Position numbers and translations under genes: made by a program. Positions 53,652 through 63,893 of a stretch of 64,000 nt of DNA are shown piece after piece; position 1 is the first letter of the stretch; every line of letters starts with the position of its first letter. The DNA is from Triatoma infestans (lineage: Eukaryota > Arthropoda > Insecta > Hemiptera > Reduviidae). Location: assembly GCA_011037195.1 (NCBI GenBank), contig JAAEAF010001107.1, positions 62,001 through 126,000 on the forward strand. Reading direction: 5' to 3'. Under the pieces are notes generated by a model that worked only from the letters and a program-made list of their open reading frames with translations, was not told where the DNA came from and ran no database searches.

Positions 53652-53857
53652 AGTAATGCCTATTTTTCAGGCGGGCTTAACGTCCCACTGCCAAATTAGG
53701 TGTCGTGGACGGGGACAGAGGCTCCTACTTTACTATTTATTAATATTTTTGAAGCCACTAATATTAATATTTTTAAAATTTAGCAGTTAGCTGCGGGATA
53801 CGAACTGGGGACTCCCCACTTACTGTCCCATGCTCATAACCACTACTCCACCTCCAA
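53652..53857 (-). mobile_element. SINE-B, copy 2, with TSD
   Basis: Same head and 3' end as 46488-46666: minus-strand start GGAGGTGGAGTAGTGGTTATGAG and 3' end GTTAAGCCCGCCTGAAAAAT; a TTAATATTT insertion lies in the body. The right target duplication TGCAGATGATT follows within a few bases. The left copy is displaced by the Fam-A insertion. Confidence 0.8.
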
Positions 53858-53986
53858 ATATGCAGATGATTTATTACTTGTTGATTTAAATACGTTATAA
53901 AAATTAATGAGAAAAGAAAGCATAAGAAGACGACAGGCAGACAAAATAGAGTGAGTAAGATGGGATATTAAACAAAGAGGCTCTTT

Positions 53987-54705
53987 TCCTGCAATCGTGC
54001 CCGGAAATACATGTTTTGGCGTCCCTGAATTAGAGAAAATGTTTTTAGCGAGTATGTGTGTATGTATATCTGTGTGTTAACAGAATATCTGAAAAACAAA
54101 AAGTCTTAGAAAGCTCAAACTAGATATTTCATTTAGCCACTAGCATTTAGCCACTACCACCTCGTTTTTTTACATTTTTTGTGATTTTCTCGAAAAATGA
54201 TTGAAACAATTTTCTTTAAACTTCATACACTATTTATACATATAAATATCTATCATTTTTTTTTTGAAACCTTTTCTCGGAAAAATTGATTTTTGAGGGG
54301 GTTCTTGGAGAGGTTTGGGTGGCAGTAACGTTATGCTAAAGTACCATTTCAGTATAATATATAGTTTTACCATCTCAGTAATATTAATATACATTAGAAG
54401 TATTGATAGAATTCCAAATTTGAAGAAAATCCGTTACCGAAAGTGCGATTTTACAGAATAGGTTTTGGGGGGGGGGGTTCGAAAACGGTTACAACGAGTT
54501 TCTTTAAACATGGAGTGCTTGCTGCTTAGTTAGAAACGTATCACATTTATTTGAAACATTTTTCTGAAAAAATTGTTTGTAGATGGTTTTGAGGAATCTG
54601 AGACGTTAAAATTCAAAATGTGTTTGTTGAATATTATTGGCTCGCTATAATGTAATCATTTTCTACCGGCATCGGTTGGAGGTTGACACTTGTTTCCCCA
54701 CCACC
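53987..54705 (+). repeat. Fam-A repeat, 5' palindrome lost
   Basis: From CAATCGTGCCCGGAAATACATG through two modules to GATGGTTTTGAGGAATCTGAGACG and ATAATGTAATCAT. A G-run at 54468-54477. Confidence 0.75.
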
Positions 54706-54848
54706 TGTGGTGAAACATATGAGCAAAATTTAAAATCTGAAGAAAACTTTTTATTTTATAAATAACTGGATTAAGAGGAGTAGATTGTAGATTGTTGTAG
54801 AGGATTATTGCAGAGGGGCGACCTGAAAGATCTATTGTGCCCTCCCCC

Positions 54849-54996
54849 AAATCTAGCTACAGACAACACTGCCCATCACCGACAGTGATTTGTAGAGGCT
54901 CCTAGGAAGAGAAAATCTAAGGGGAGCATGCTGGTTTGGAACCCGGGACCTCAGCGTCGCTAGTCCAGCGCGCTACCACTGAGCTAATCCCTTCCT
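54849..54996 (-). mobile_element. tRNA-derived SINE-A copy, 3'-truncated
   Basis: Minus-strand head GGAAGGGATTAGCTCAGTGG (A box nearly identical to the 4905 copy), B box GGGTTCCAAACC mutated, body to ATGGGCAGTGTTGTCTGTAG; the tail is missing. Confidence 0.82.
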
Positions 54997-55621
54997 CCTC
55001 CTTTGGCTTTCGGCAATTAACAAGGGCGGAGACCCTAGTTTGTATACTGTGTTTGTCCTTGTCTATAAAGTGTAGAGTGTATGTAGTTTAAGTGTATTGT
55101 GTACTGTTCTGCCGATGTGCATGGAGTACTGAGCTGTGGTAACCCGTGGGGTCGCTATCCCCAAGTAACTGCATGCAACAAATACCCCTTGCGGGCTTAA
55201 GAGGATTAAGAGAAATTCTTTGGAATTTTCCGCACCAGATTTTTTTCTTGTTAATGTTCTGCCAGCGAAATATATTTTGGGACAAACAGGAAAGTAAGAA
55301 ATTGAAGAAAACTCAAAACAGAGAGGATATCTGGGGAGCGACCATGGCGCCCATTGTGAGGCTAATAAGAAACATTTTATTACAATTGTAACAAAAAACA
55401 CTTTTTTTTATTTTTAATTGTTTCAAGAGATATCTTATCTGTTTAATTTTTTACTCACCACTCTTTGATATGTTAAATATTCACTCACACAGTCACCAAG
55501 AAGGTGACCTAGTTTCCATTTCAAGGGGAATCTGTTAAAAAAAAAAAAAAAAAAAGAGTGCGTTAATCTTGTTTGTTCATTACAGAGAACAATACAATCT
55601 ATATGTCTAAAACAGGATTTT
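54997..55621. other. No gene recognised
   Basis: A Fam-A 3' tip remnant at about 55200-55245 (GATTAAGAGAAATTC..TTTTCCGCACCAGATTTTTTTC). The 112-, 81- and 65-codon frames overlapping here have no recognisable domain. Confidence 0.4.
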
Positions 55622-55751
55622 TGTTTTCTCTTACTTCCTGTAGAAGAACTGGTTCCTAGCGTGTCAAATTTTACAAAAGTTGAAAATTTACGGCGGAAAA
55701 GTCATGTTTTTAAATATCCGCTTAAAGGTAGTAAAATCCGGATTTGCAACT

Positions 55752-55763
55752 TCCAAGAAAAAT
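55752..55763. repeat. Target-site duplication, left (P1 unit)
   Basis: TCCAAGAAAAAT, exact match to 55917-55928; similarity continues (TTTGG / ATTTGG). Confidence 0.82.
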
Positions 55764-55916
55764 TTGGAAAGTGTGTAAAAACTGAATTTGCTCTGTGCAA
55801 ATAACACAGACTTTGTGTTATTACATGTCTGACAAACGTATCCTGAAGATGGGCGAACGCCCGAAACCGGTCGATGACCACAATATGAAGCAGGCTTTCA
55901 CGGAAAATATCTCTGA
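55764..55916 (+). mobile_element. Single-unit hammerhead retroelement, P1 lineage
   Basis: 153 bp equal to one arm of the inverted pair at 28579: GAATTTGCTCTGTGC, ACACAGACTTTGTGTTATTAC, the ribozyme core, GATGACCACAATATGAAGC, and the end ACGGAAAATATCTCTGA. An exact 12-bp duplication proves insertion as a unit. The 61-codon minus-strand frame is read across it. Confidence 0.82.
55843..55872 (+). ncRNA. Hammerhead ribozyme core, type I-like (P1)
   Basis: CTGAAGA (55843-55849), helix II GGGC/GCCC, GAAACCGGTC (55863-55872). Helix I is TATC against GATG (three pairs and one G-T). All core bases intact. Confidence 0.82.
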
Positions 55917-55928
55917 TCCAAGAAAAAT
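55917..55928. repeat. Target-site duplication, right (P1 unit)
   Basis: TCCAAGAAAAAT, identical to 55752-55763. Confidence 0.82.
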
Positions 55929-56080
55929 ATTTGGGTAGGGGGGGATAATTTCTCGAAAAATTACTCTAACGCTTCTCTTTAAACCCATAATTTTTATTTG
56001 AAACATTCTTCAAGGAAATGTTGGTTTTAAGTGTGTTTTTGTGGCGGGTAGGGTGGGGGGACTATGATTTAGGTTTAAAT

Positions 56081-56771
56081 TTAATCGTGTCAAATTTTCG
56101 ATATCAAGTTTTCACCGGAAATATCCGTTTTGAGGTCTTGTGAGTCTAAAAAAAAGTGGTTTTTAGAAAATTGTCTGTATGTACGTGTGTATGTATGTAC
56201 ATGTGTGTATGCGTGTGAATAGCATAGTTCAATAAAGGCTAAAATCGCAGAAAGTTCAAACTTGATACTGCGTTTGGGTATCACCATAGGATCCGACAGT
56301 ACATTATCTGACAAAATTCCTCAACTGGGAAATACCACTTTTCTGAATAATTTGTTTACTTCTTTTTTTTTGCTATTTTCTCAAGAAAATGGTTCAAACG
56401 ATTTTCTTGAAATTTGGCATTTCACTGCACATACAAAGTTCTACAATTTTTATTTGAATCATTTCTCCGGAAAAAATGGATTTAAGAACACTTTTTTTGG
56501 GGTGGGGTTGGGGTTAGTTTTTCCACTAAAATGCTATCGTAGTTGATCATACAATTCTGCCATCTAGACAAAAAACTAATTAGAAATAAATAGATTGCCA
56601 AAATTCCAAGTTTCAAGAAAATTAGTAAACCGAAAATGTGCTTTTGCTGAACAGTTTTTTTCAGTTTCCAACGAATTTCATTAAATTTGGTATACTAACT
56701 ATAAAGTTTGTCAATTACAATTTTGAAAACTGAAGTAAGAGAAAGTTGTGTGAGTGTTTCACACCAAATTG
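56081..56771 (+). repeat. Fam-A repeat, 5' hairpin missing
   Basis: From AATCGTGTCAAATTTTCGATATC to AGTAAGAGAAAGTTGTGTGAGTGTTTCACACC. Includes a GT-rich tract at 56178-56218. Frames of 74 and 94 codons in it are artefacts. Confidence 0.8.
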
Positions 56772-57669
56772 TTTTTTCATAAAAGAGAGCGAACTTAATT
56801 AGGTCCCTACTCATTAAAAAAATAAAATAAAATAAACACGTCGTTTTTATATGAGTTTCTGATGTCACAAAGTTAATTTACATTACTAATTTATGAAACA
56901 TATGCCTGACATGAGTGAAACTGACATATTGATCATAGAAATGTTTGAAAAGAAAAAAAAGTCATTAAACTCTGGGTATGTAATTTTAGCCTAATAAGAG
57001 CTCATTAACACTTATTTAACGTATATTTTTAATTAATGTGTAGCGATTAAAAAAAAAAAAAGGAAAAGAATTGAGATAGAAAATCAATTTAAAGTAGTAA
57101 TATACTTCAAAAGAAGAAGACTACATAAAAAAATTCACTGAACTAATTAAAAAATTTATCTGAAGAAAACACTTCCTTAAAAAAAAGAAGAAAGAATTTA
57201 GATAATACTTTTCAGTGGCAGTTTGTAAAAATGTGAAGTATTTTGTTAATTAAAACTAAATTTATTAAAAAAAAGAAATCACCTCGACAGATCATGAATG
57301 TAATGTGATAAAAAATATTATAGTCTCGATAACAATTGTCCTTGTTTATATATATATCTAAAAAAAAAAAATTTATATTCAAAAGACTAAGAAATAAAAA
57401 AAAACGGGAGATCAAATTATCCTAAACTTGACCAGAAATAAATTGTTGAAGGCCCTCTTTAAAATTTATCGGTTTATTTTGTCCAAGATAATTTCAATAC
57501 GTATTTGAATTAACTGGCAAAAATTATCTTAACAAATAACATCACTTTAGGGGGATATGTATCTACCAACTAAGCTTCGCAGGTAGAGAAATGATGATTC
57601 CAGTAGAGAGCACCAAAAAAACACTGAACCAACAGCATAAAACATTTGAAATTTAACGCTCCAAACTCG
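56772..57669. other. No gene recognised
   Basis: Very AT-rich; the minus-strand frames at 57212-57415 and 57547-57762 are low complexity. Confidence 0.5.
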
Positions 57670-58295
57670 GCGCCAAATCAATTTTTTTTTTTTTTTTTTG
57701 AAAAATGTTTCAAATAAAAGTGATCCGTTTATAATTGTGCAGTTGACATTCCAAAAAAACAAAACAAAAACACATAAACCGATCTTAAAAATAACAATAT
57801 CTTTGTAAAATCAAACTTCCGGTAAACCGATTTACTTTAAAATTGGAATTCTATTAATCCTATTAACGTGTATTAATATTATGAAGATTGTAAAACTATA
57901 TATTATACTAAATTGGTACTTTAGAGGAAAGCATAACGTTACCGTTCCCCCCTAGAATCTCCAAAATAATCAATTTACTTGGGTAAATGCTCCATATAAG
58001 AATGTATATATGTATACGAAGCATAAAGAAAATCGTTGGAGCCATTTTTGAGAAAGTCGTGAAAAATTAAAAAAAAAAAAAAATTAATGTGGTACTTCCG
58101 GTTAATGGGGTATTACTAAAAACCTTATGGCCATATGCGGGTACCACCTGAACGGAATATAAGCTTTGAACTTCTTGTGAATTTTTTCGGTATTAGAGAT
58201 ATTTTGTTCAAACACAACACATAATCAGAACCCACAAAACACACACACACACACACACACAAACCATTCGCAAACAAATGCTTTGTCAATGTTTC
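57670..58295 (-). repeat. Fam-A repeat, both tips missing
   Basis: GAAAAATGTTTCAAATAAAAGTGATCC..AAACTTCCGGTAAACCG..GTACTTCCGGTTAATGG, a CA tract at 58238-58260, ending near ACCATTCGCAAAC. Confidence 0.72.
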
Positions 58296-59796
58296 TATTT
58301 ACGACTAAGATTGAAACGTCCAAAATTATGGGTTCGTTAATAATTCTGTATCATTTATGATTTTTCTTTGTTTTATACATATGTTGGCAAATAGCTAGTT
58401 TCTTATTTAGGCCCCTAAAATTGTCCATCGTTGGAATAATCTTATACATATGTTAAGCTATTATTGACTCTTGCTTTACCCTATTGCAGTCTTAATCCCT
58501 CCAAGGTTTACCATTTCGATTTATATTTATAGAAATACATTGAAAATATGTGGGTATAGATCTTAAAGCTGCAGAGTTTATTATGCTCATCAATATGTCA
58601 AATTACAACTAATATGATCTACTAATTGGACTTTTGTATCAATTATGGATCGTTAAAGTTCACATTTAACCTTATCAAGATTTCAGCATCTTGCTTTAGG
58701 GTGCTTAAATCGATTTTCGATAATAGGTTCGCCGCCTAGAACATGTCTCCATTATAATTCCCAAATGATCAGACCCTATAGGATCCCGGCCAGTTCAACT
58801 CAGATATTAAACCTGGCTAACATTTTGTGTTACATTTACCGGCTGTGCCCGAGTAGTCCGGATGGGGGCAAATACCATTCTGAATTTTCACGACAACATC
58901 CGATTATTTAATCTTTTGTTTCTAATTAATACAGTTTATTTTATTTTTATTACATTGATATTCATTGAGTTAACAAATTAGTTTTAATTGAAAATGATAC
59001 ACAATTGTCATCAAAATGAAAATACAAAACAAGTTTCCATGAACTGTAATTATTATAAAAAGTTGAAAATAGATTTCTAATGGTAACTTTAAAATTGCAA
59101 TAAAAAATACACAAACTGTTATTTGAGATGAATACGTTAAAGCGAACAAGAAGCGAGAAAGAATGATAGCTTGAGAAAGAGAGAAGGAATGAATGAGAGA
59201 GAGGCAGATAAAGAGAAAAAACAGCTTTATAAATATATAATAAGCATGAATGACGTCAGACAGGGTCAAGACAGGATAAGAGTATACTTTCTAAAAATGT
59301 GTCAGAGGGAGTCTCCGTTTTATTTATTTTTTTTTAATATTTAAAATTATTAATTGTAAAGCTTTCACCGTCCAGGGCAATAGGTGGGTGTATGAACAAC
59401 AGTTTAATTTCTCTCTGCTTTAAGTTCATTGTGTCTCCATGGATTATATATATATTGACCCGCTATTGTGACATTAAGATCCGAACAGTTAAGTTTCCTT
59501 GGCTTTAGTCTTACACTGTCAGATATATTATATATGTATAAATAATTTACAACAAACACAACGGTTTCTGTAACCATACATTTAAGTTTACTTTCTTTAT
59601 TGCTAGTACCAAAACAAAAAAAGAAGTTCAATAAATTTATTTGTAACCAAAACATAAATACTTCCCTGTAATAGATATTTTAAAACAGTTCACTTTAGTC
59701 CGAATAATTTTGTGATTGGCCGCAGCAAAAATTCACATCAGTTTTTTGAATATCGAGGGATTATGACAACAAAGTTTAGGGTTAAAAAAAATAAAA
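58296..59796. other. No gene recognised
   Basis: 58380-58920 is less AT-rich, unique in this window, and shows no frame or motif that I recognise. The frames at 58970-59269 and 59404-59655 are hydrophobic low-complexity readings of AT-rich DNA. Confidence 0.4.
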
Positions 59797-60612
59797 TCTG
59801 GTGTGAAACAATCACACTACATTCTCTCACACCAATTAATACAATTTATAAAAATTTTTCTTCAAAAATTGCAACGTTTACAATGTTTAGTTGGGCTGGC
59901 CATAACAATGGTGGTGGGGACGTTGTACTTGTATATCTGGAGCGCCCTCTATCAAAATCAACAAAGCTTGGGTACAGTTTAAATTTAAAATTCAACTCCA
60001 AAACACCTCTAAAATAATTTTTTGTGGAATAGGTTTGTATAGGAGTATCTTGGAGCATACCAAGTTTAAAGAAAATTGTTGTAGCCATTTTCGAGAAAAT
60101 TCCCTCCACCCCTCCCCCCAAATCCTCAAAAAACTATAAACTGTAAATAAACCCTCAAAAAACTGTTAAGTCGCACTTTCGATTCCCTTCAAATTTAGTA
60201 TTCTAGCAATTCTTCTATTAATATTATTATGTGCAGTAGAACCATTTATTAGAGGAGTATATTAGAGGAAAATCTAACGTTATATTGCTTGTTTCCTGTT
60301 TGCTCAGAACCCACCAAAATCTACTCTCCCGGGGAAATTTATCCCATTTTTGAGAAAATCGTGAAAAACTGTAACAAAAAAAAAAACTATTTAGTAAAGT
60401 TGCATTTCCAGTTCATAGATTTTGCTCGAAATATTCGTGTGAGAAGTATCTGCGAATTTTTTGAGATATTTACTTCACAAACATCTTTAACAAAATTTAG
60501 ACGAATTCCTTCCAAAATATTTTTTTCGTAGTCAAGAGACCTCAAAACATATTTATTTCCTTGGGGAAACTCAATTTCGAAAATGTGACACGATCGCATT
60601 ACTTCCTCTTAC
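59797..60612 (-). repeat. Fam-A repeat, second subfamily, full length
   Basis: Left tip TCTGGTGTGAAACAATCACACTAC, then TCAAAAATTGCAACGTTTACAATGTTTAG. The right end reads GACACGATCGCATTACTTCCTCTTAC with the last arm of the hairpin lost. The four 80-101 codon frames in it are artefacts. Confidence 0.8.
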
Positions 60613-60719
60613 ATAAAATTTTTGCGTCGCGAACGGGGACCTCAAGCTCTACAATATTGTTTCAGTATGAAGCAGCCCCCACCCCCACCCCGCCGTATAA
60701 TAGTAAAAACAATTAGGTT

Positions 60720-60920
60720 TTTTAATAAAAAGTCGAAAAAGTAGCCTGGAGAAAGTTGCTATCTATGAGAATTGCGTAAGAGAAAGTCGTGTGAATGTTT
60801 CACTGACGACTCGTTTACTTTCTCTTATTACTGTCAGAAAAAGGACTGCAAACGAACTTACATTTTCAAAGTTTCCTATGAAAAATTCATATTTTGAGAT
60901 CAAATTGTGTAAGTTACTAT
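60720..60920 (+). repeat. Two Fam-A pieces, head-to-tail
   Basis: A 3' tip (GCGTAAGAGAAAGTCGTGTGAATGTTTCAC) ends at about 60815 and a new 5' tip (TTTACTTTCTCTTATTACTG) begins at 60816 with only GACGACTCG-like sequence between. Confidence 0.72.
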
Positions 60921-60989
60921 CAATCAGAGTAAGTGTGTAATAGGTACCTTGTAAGAAGTCCAACTTCCCCCAAAGTAATTTAATAATCT

Positions 60990-61055
60990 AGACGCTGACG
61001 ATGGAGAAAGATCTGAAACCGGTCCAGAACTAATGAAAAGATGCTACGACATATA
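60990..61055 (+). mobile_element. P2-like hammerhead element fragment
   Basis: Core plus the downstream ATGAAAAGATGCTACGACATATAAAAT, matching P2. Boundaries unknown. Confidence 0.65.
60995..61024 (+). ncRNA. Hammerhead ribozyme core (P2-like)
   Basis: CTGACGA (60995-61001), weak helix II (GGA/TCT), GAAACCGGTC (61015-61024). Core bases are intact but stems I and II are weak. Confidence 0.6.
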
Positions 61056-62394
61056 AAATCTCGGGATGAGAGGAATGGAGTTTGAAGGATCGAGGATTAA
61101 AATTGGACATTCTGGTAGACAGTGGAATGGTTGCAGGATGATGCAAATAAGAACATGAACTATACTAAACTCACGATTCCTCAAAGCTTACTCAAGACTT
61201 TACAGAGTAACAGAATAGAGTGACCGAGCGAAGAGTGAATGATGATGGTTGGTTGGTAGCGTGATGAATGTAGAACTCTTGCTTATACTCTTTAAAGATT
61301 TTCTGGCGACTGAATGTTAATCCCTCTAATAATCGGCTTTATTCAGCAATATCTCTTACCGCTAAAGACAGCCTCTAGGTGAGACACCAGCTGGAGAAGT
61401 TAAAACCTATTCGCAAAATACTTGTATTAGACGTCACAGAGGATGTAATGCGTAGTTTACGTGCGCTTGGAGGCTATGTGATGACGCATTGATGAGATTC
61501 CTGATAGAACTATTGAAGCTTTTGTGTGACGAATTTAATTGGCGATTGGTTCCATTACAATAGTGATAGTTCTTAAATGTTGAAAGGAACGTCAACGATT
61601 GTGCAAAGTATTGTTGATTGGAGAAATTAGTATCGCCTTCAAACTAGAGGGCTATCGCTAAAATAGGGCTATGATGGATATTGCGGTTAAGCTTGTGTCT
61701 CTTAACCTTATTCTACAAGTGTCACTTGTCGGGTTTGTCATTCAACGAAGTTAAAAAAAAAAATAATAATAATAAGAAAATAGGGCAACTAAAAACTTTA
61801 TTTTACTTTCTAAAAAAGACAATTATATTCAATTAATTTACTGTTCTACCAACAATTAAAAAAAAACAAAAAAAAACAAACAGAATTCCCAGAAATGCGA
61901 ATATAAAACAATAAAAGTATTAATTAAATGTGTGAGATTAAAATAATAGGGTATTGCGTGATTGAATTTCTATTCAAATTGTCGAAGAATTCGAAAAACA
62001 AAAAAAAAAATGTCATAAATAAATATTATATTCAGAGATTTAAATAAACAACTAACAAAAGAATAATCACAGATTGTTAATTGTCAGGTTGCTGGGTGGG
62101 GTGGGGGTTCGAACAAGAGCAATCAAAGATTTAATATTTATCTATTATACATAGGATCATGTAACAATTTTACAATATTTGTACAGCTTTTGTTATTTTA
62201 TAATAGGTATATATATTTTTGTTTTTTTGACGAATACAATTTTCACATATTGTATGTTTTTCTCTTTTGGGAAATTCCACCAGCTGCTATGAAAGAATCT
62301 AGTTATCTTTTCTGAAAAAATATGATAGAGTAAACAAAAAATATTGTTTTGGAATTTGCTTGAGTAAACATTAGGGAAGGTTATTACATTTTTT
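61056..62394. other. No gene recognised
   Basis: 61056-61740 has balanced base composition and no long frame; it could be the body of an old retroelement next to the P2 fragment. The rest is AT-rich. Confidence 0.4.
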
Positions 62395-62790
62395 GTTTTT
62401 TTTTTTACATTTTGTTATTCTATGTAAAGAGGGAATTTTTCAAAATTGAGTTTTCACCCGGAAATAAAGATTTTAAGGTCACCTGAGTTCGAGGAAAAAA
62501 TGTTTTTAGCAAATTCACTATATAGACCTTGGAAGGCTTTTTTTTTTACCAAAGTTCATTGCTCTATTAGCTTATAAAGGTGTAACGATTCAGAAGAAGC
62601 TCATTGCAATATGGGCGAAAGATCAGTTTCTAGCACTGGTGCTGTCTCAGCCCGGAAACTTAAGTGTTTTTCATGAAAATTACAGCGGAAACCTAAAACG
62701 TTCAAAGAACATGTTGTTAATTTTATATTTAAAATTAACTGCAGTTAGACAAAGTCATGTGCGTGTTTAACAACGGAATTTTTTTTATTC
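62395..62790 (+). repeat. Fam-A, strongly diverged copy
   Basis: 5' part with TTTTCACCCGGAAATAAAG and AAGGTCACCTGAG; 3' part with CAGTTAGACAAAGTCATGTGCGTG. The middle is replaced. 62791-63274 has no recognised feature; the 99-codon plus-strand frame (62909-63208) is hydrophobic with no family match. Confidence 0.55.
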
Positions 62791-63274
62791 TTTTTAAAAA
62801 ATCTTTGCTTAAAAAAAAAATAAATACTTTTTTAAAAATAAAGTTCAATAAAGGGAGCTTGTTTTCTTGGATCTAGTAATTAACTTATATTAAAAATTTA
62901 AATGAATTTTGTCTTTTCTAAACTTTCTACCATATTATGTTGAATATAATCAGAAATTAATGAACGCTTTGTCACGTATTATAAAGCTTAGGATGTTTTT
63001 TTTTTTCATTTTGGAGACAACGTATTTATTTAGACAAGTATTTCTGTTTATCAGCTGGAATACACTACTCACCATTAGTTCTTTCCTTTTAAGGCAGGGA
63101 CAGTTATCGCTGTATCTCGCCTATATCATATTCAAGTTTAGTAGTATCCCATTTCAGGTTTTATTTCTTCTGCTTGTAATTCAATTAAACATTTCTGAGA
63201 CATCGTGAAGTGTAAACAGTGACTGTCAGCTCACTCTGTCAGCCTCCAGAAATCTTGTAACTGCAGTTTAAAAT

Positions 63275-63430
63275 TAAAAACACGACTTTTCCTTACTTCA
63301 ATTAATACAATTCAATTAAAAAATTTTCTTTAAATGCATTGTTTACTATGTTAAGTTGGCTGGCCATAAAAGAAGGGGTGGTAGGGACTATACTTGTACA
63401 CCTGAGCGGACTTTGTGTCATTTTATATTT
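63275..63430 (-). repeat. Fam-A fragment, second subfamily
   Basis: AAACACGACTTTTCCTTACTTCAATTAATAC.., then the AAATTTTCTTTAAATGCATTG and TGGCCATAAAAG modules. Confidence 0.65.
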
Positions 63431-63477
63431 ATGTTACGCTCAAAGTCCGAAAATGCTCATTGAGCGAAAAAACAGCT

Positions 63478-63665
63478 CATAACGCGTCGTGGTCACTGTA
63501 AAATATCCACATCGCGAAATTCGTGTTGTGGCTCTTATGAAAACGCACAAGACGCGTTGTGGCAATCACAGAAAGACCACATAGCGAAATTCGTCTCGTG
63601 GCTATCGTGCTATACGACCAGAACGCATTGTGGCAATGAAGAAAAGCCATGACGCGTTCTGAGCA
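63478..63665 (+). repeat. 70-bp tandem repeat with CGCG motifs
   Basis: ACGCGTCGTGG (63482), ACGCGTTGTGG (63552) and ACGCATTGTGG (63623) recur at about 70-bp spacing, as do CGCGAAATTCGT (63513) and AGCGAAATTCGT (63583). A final GACGCGTTCT is at 63651. CpG is much more frequent than in the flanking DNA. Confidence 0.75.
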
Positions 63666-63704
63666 CTAGTTGGTGTAACCATATCACGACGGACAGGTAG
63701 TAAC

Positions 63705-63893
63705 TTGTCGGCTTCAGTTCAACGACTCATTAAACCATCTGTAGAGTTGTTTATTCATTTCTTGTCTGTTTCTGAGGGTGAACCTACATCAGCGCCAACC
63801 ATGACCAATAAAAGAGAAGTGTTTTATGATAAATTACGTGAGCTTGTGGAAAGAAGCACTGAGCGCAGAAATCACTTTTGTTGTGAAAAATAA
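63705..63893 (+). CDS. Short open frame, unknown
   Basis: 62 codons starting MSASVQRLIKPSVELF, with a charged C-terminal half (KREVFYDKLRELVERSTERR) that could form a helix, then CC and a stop. Its amino-acid mix is more protein-like than most frames here, and it follows the CGCG repeat. No family recognised. It may be an exon or transposon fragment; it is as likely to be chance. Confidence 0.2.
   Translation: MSASVQRLIKPSVELFIHFLSVSEGEPTSAPTMTNKREVFYDKLRELVERSTERRNHFCCEK

Larger units (their letters stand above)
52840..53975 (+). repeat. Duplicated segment, filled copy
   Basis: 52840-52912 (AGAAGAATGCAATACAAAAAGAGGGGG) and 53861-53975 (GCAGATGATTTATTACTTG..GACGACAGGCAGACAAAAT) are together the counterpart of 51256-51440. 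Between them lie a Fam-A copy and SINE-B. TGCAGATGATT occurs on both sides (52902-52912 and 53861-53871) as the target duplication. Confidence 0.85.
55622..56075 (+). repeat. Fam-A repeat split by a single P1 unit
   Basis: 55622-55763 begins TTTTGTTTTCTCTTACTTCCTGTAG and includes TTACGGCGGAAAAG. It resumes at 55917 with ATTTCTCGAAAAATTACTCTAACG and TTTTTATTTGAAACATTC. The P1 unit at 55764-55916 interrupts it. Confidence 0.7.

Noticed and set aside
58970..59269. 99-codon hydrophobic minus-strand frame, possible membrane protein
   Set aside because: Phe/Ile/Leu-rich because the DNA is AT-rich; no family signature and no neighbouring gene structure.
62909..63208. 99-codon plus-strand frame resembling a membrane protein
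   Set aside because: Low-complexity hydrophobic reading of AT-rich DNA without recognisable motifs.
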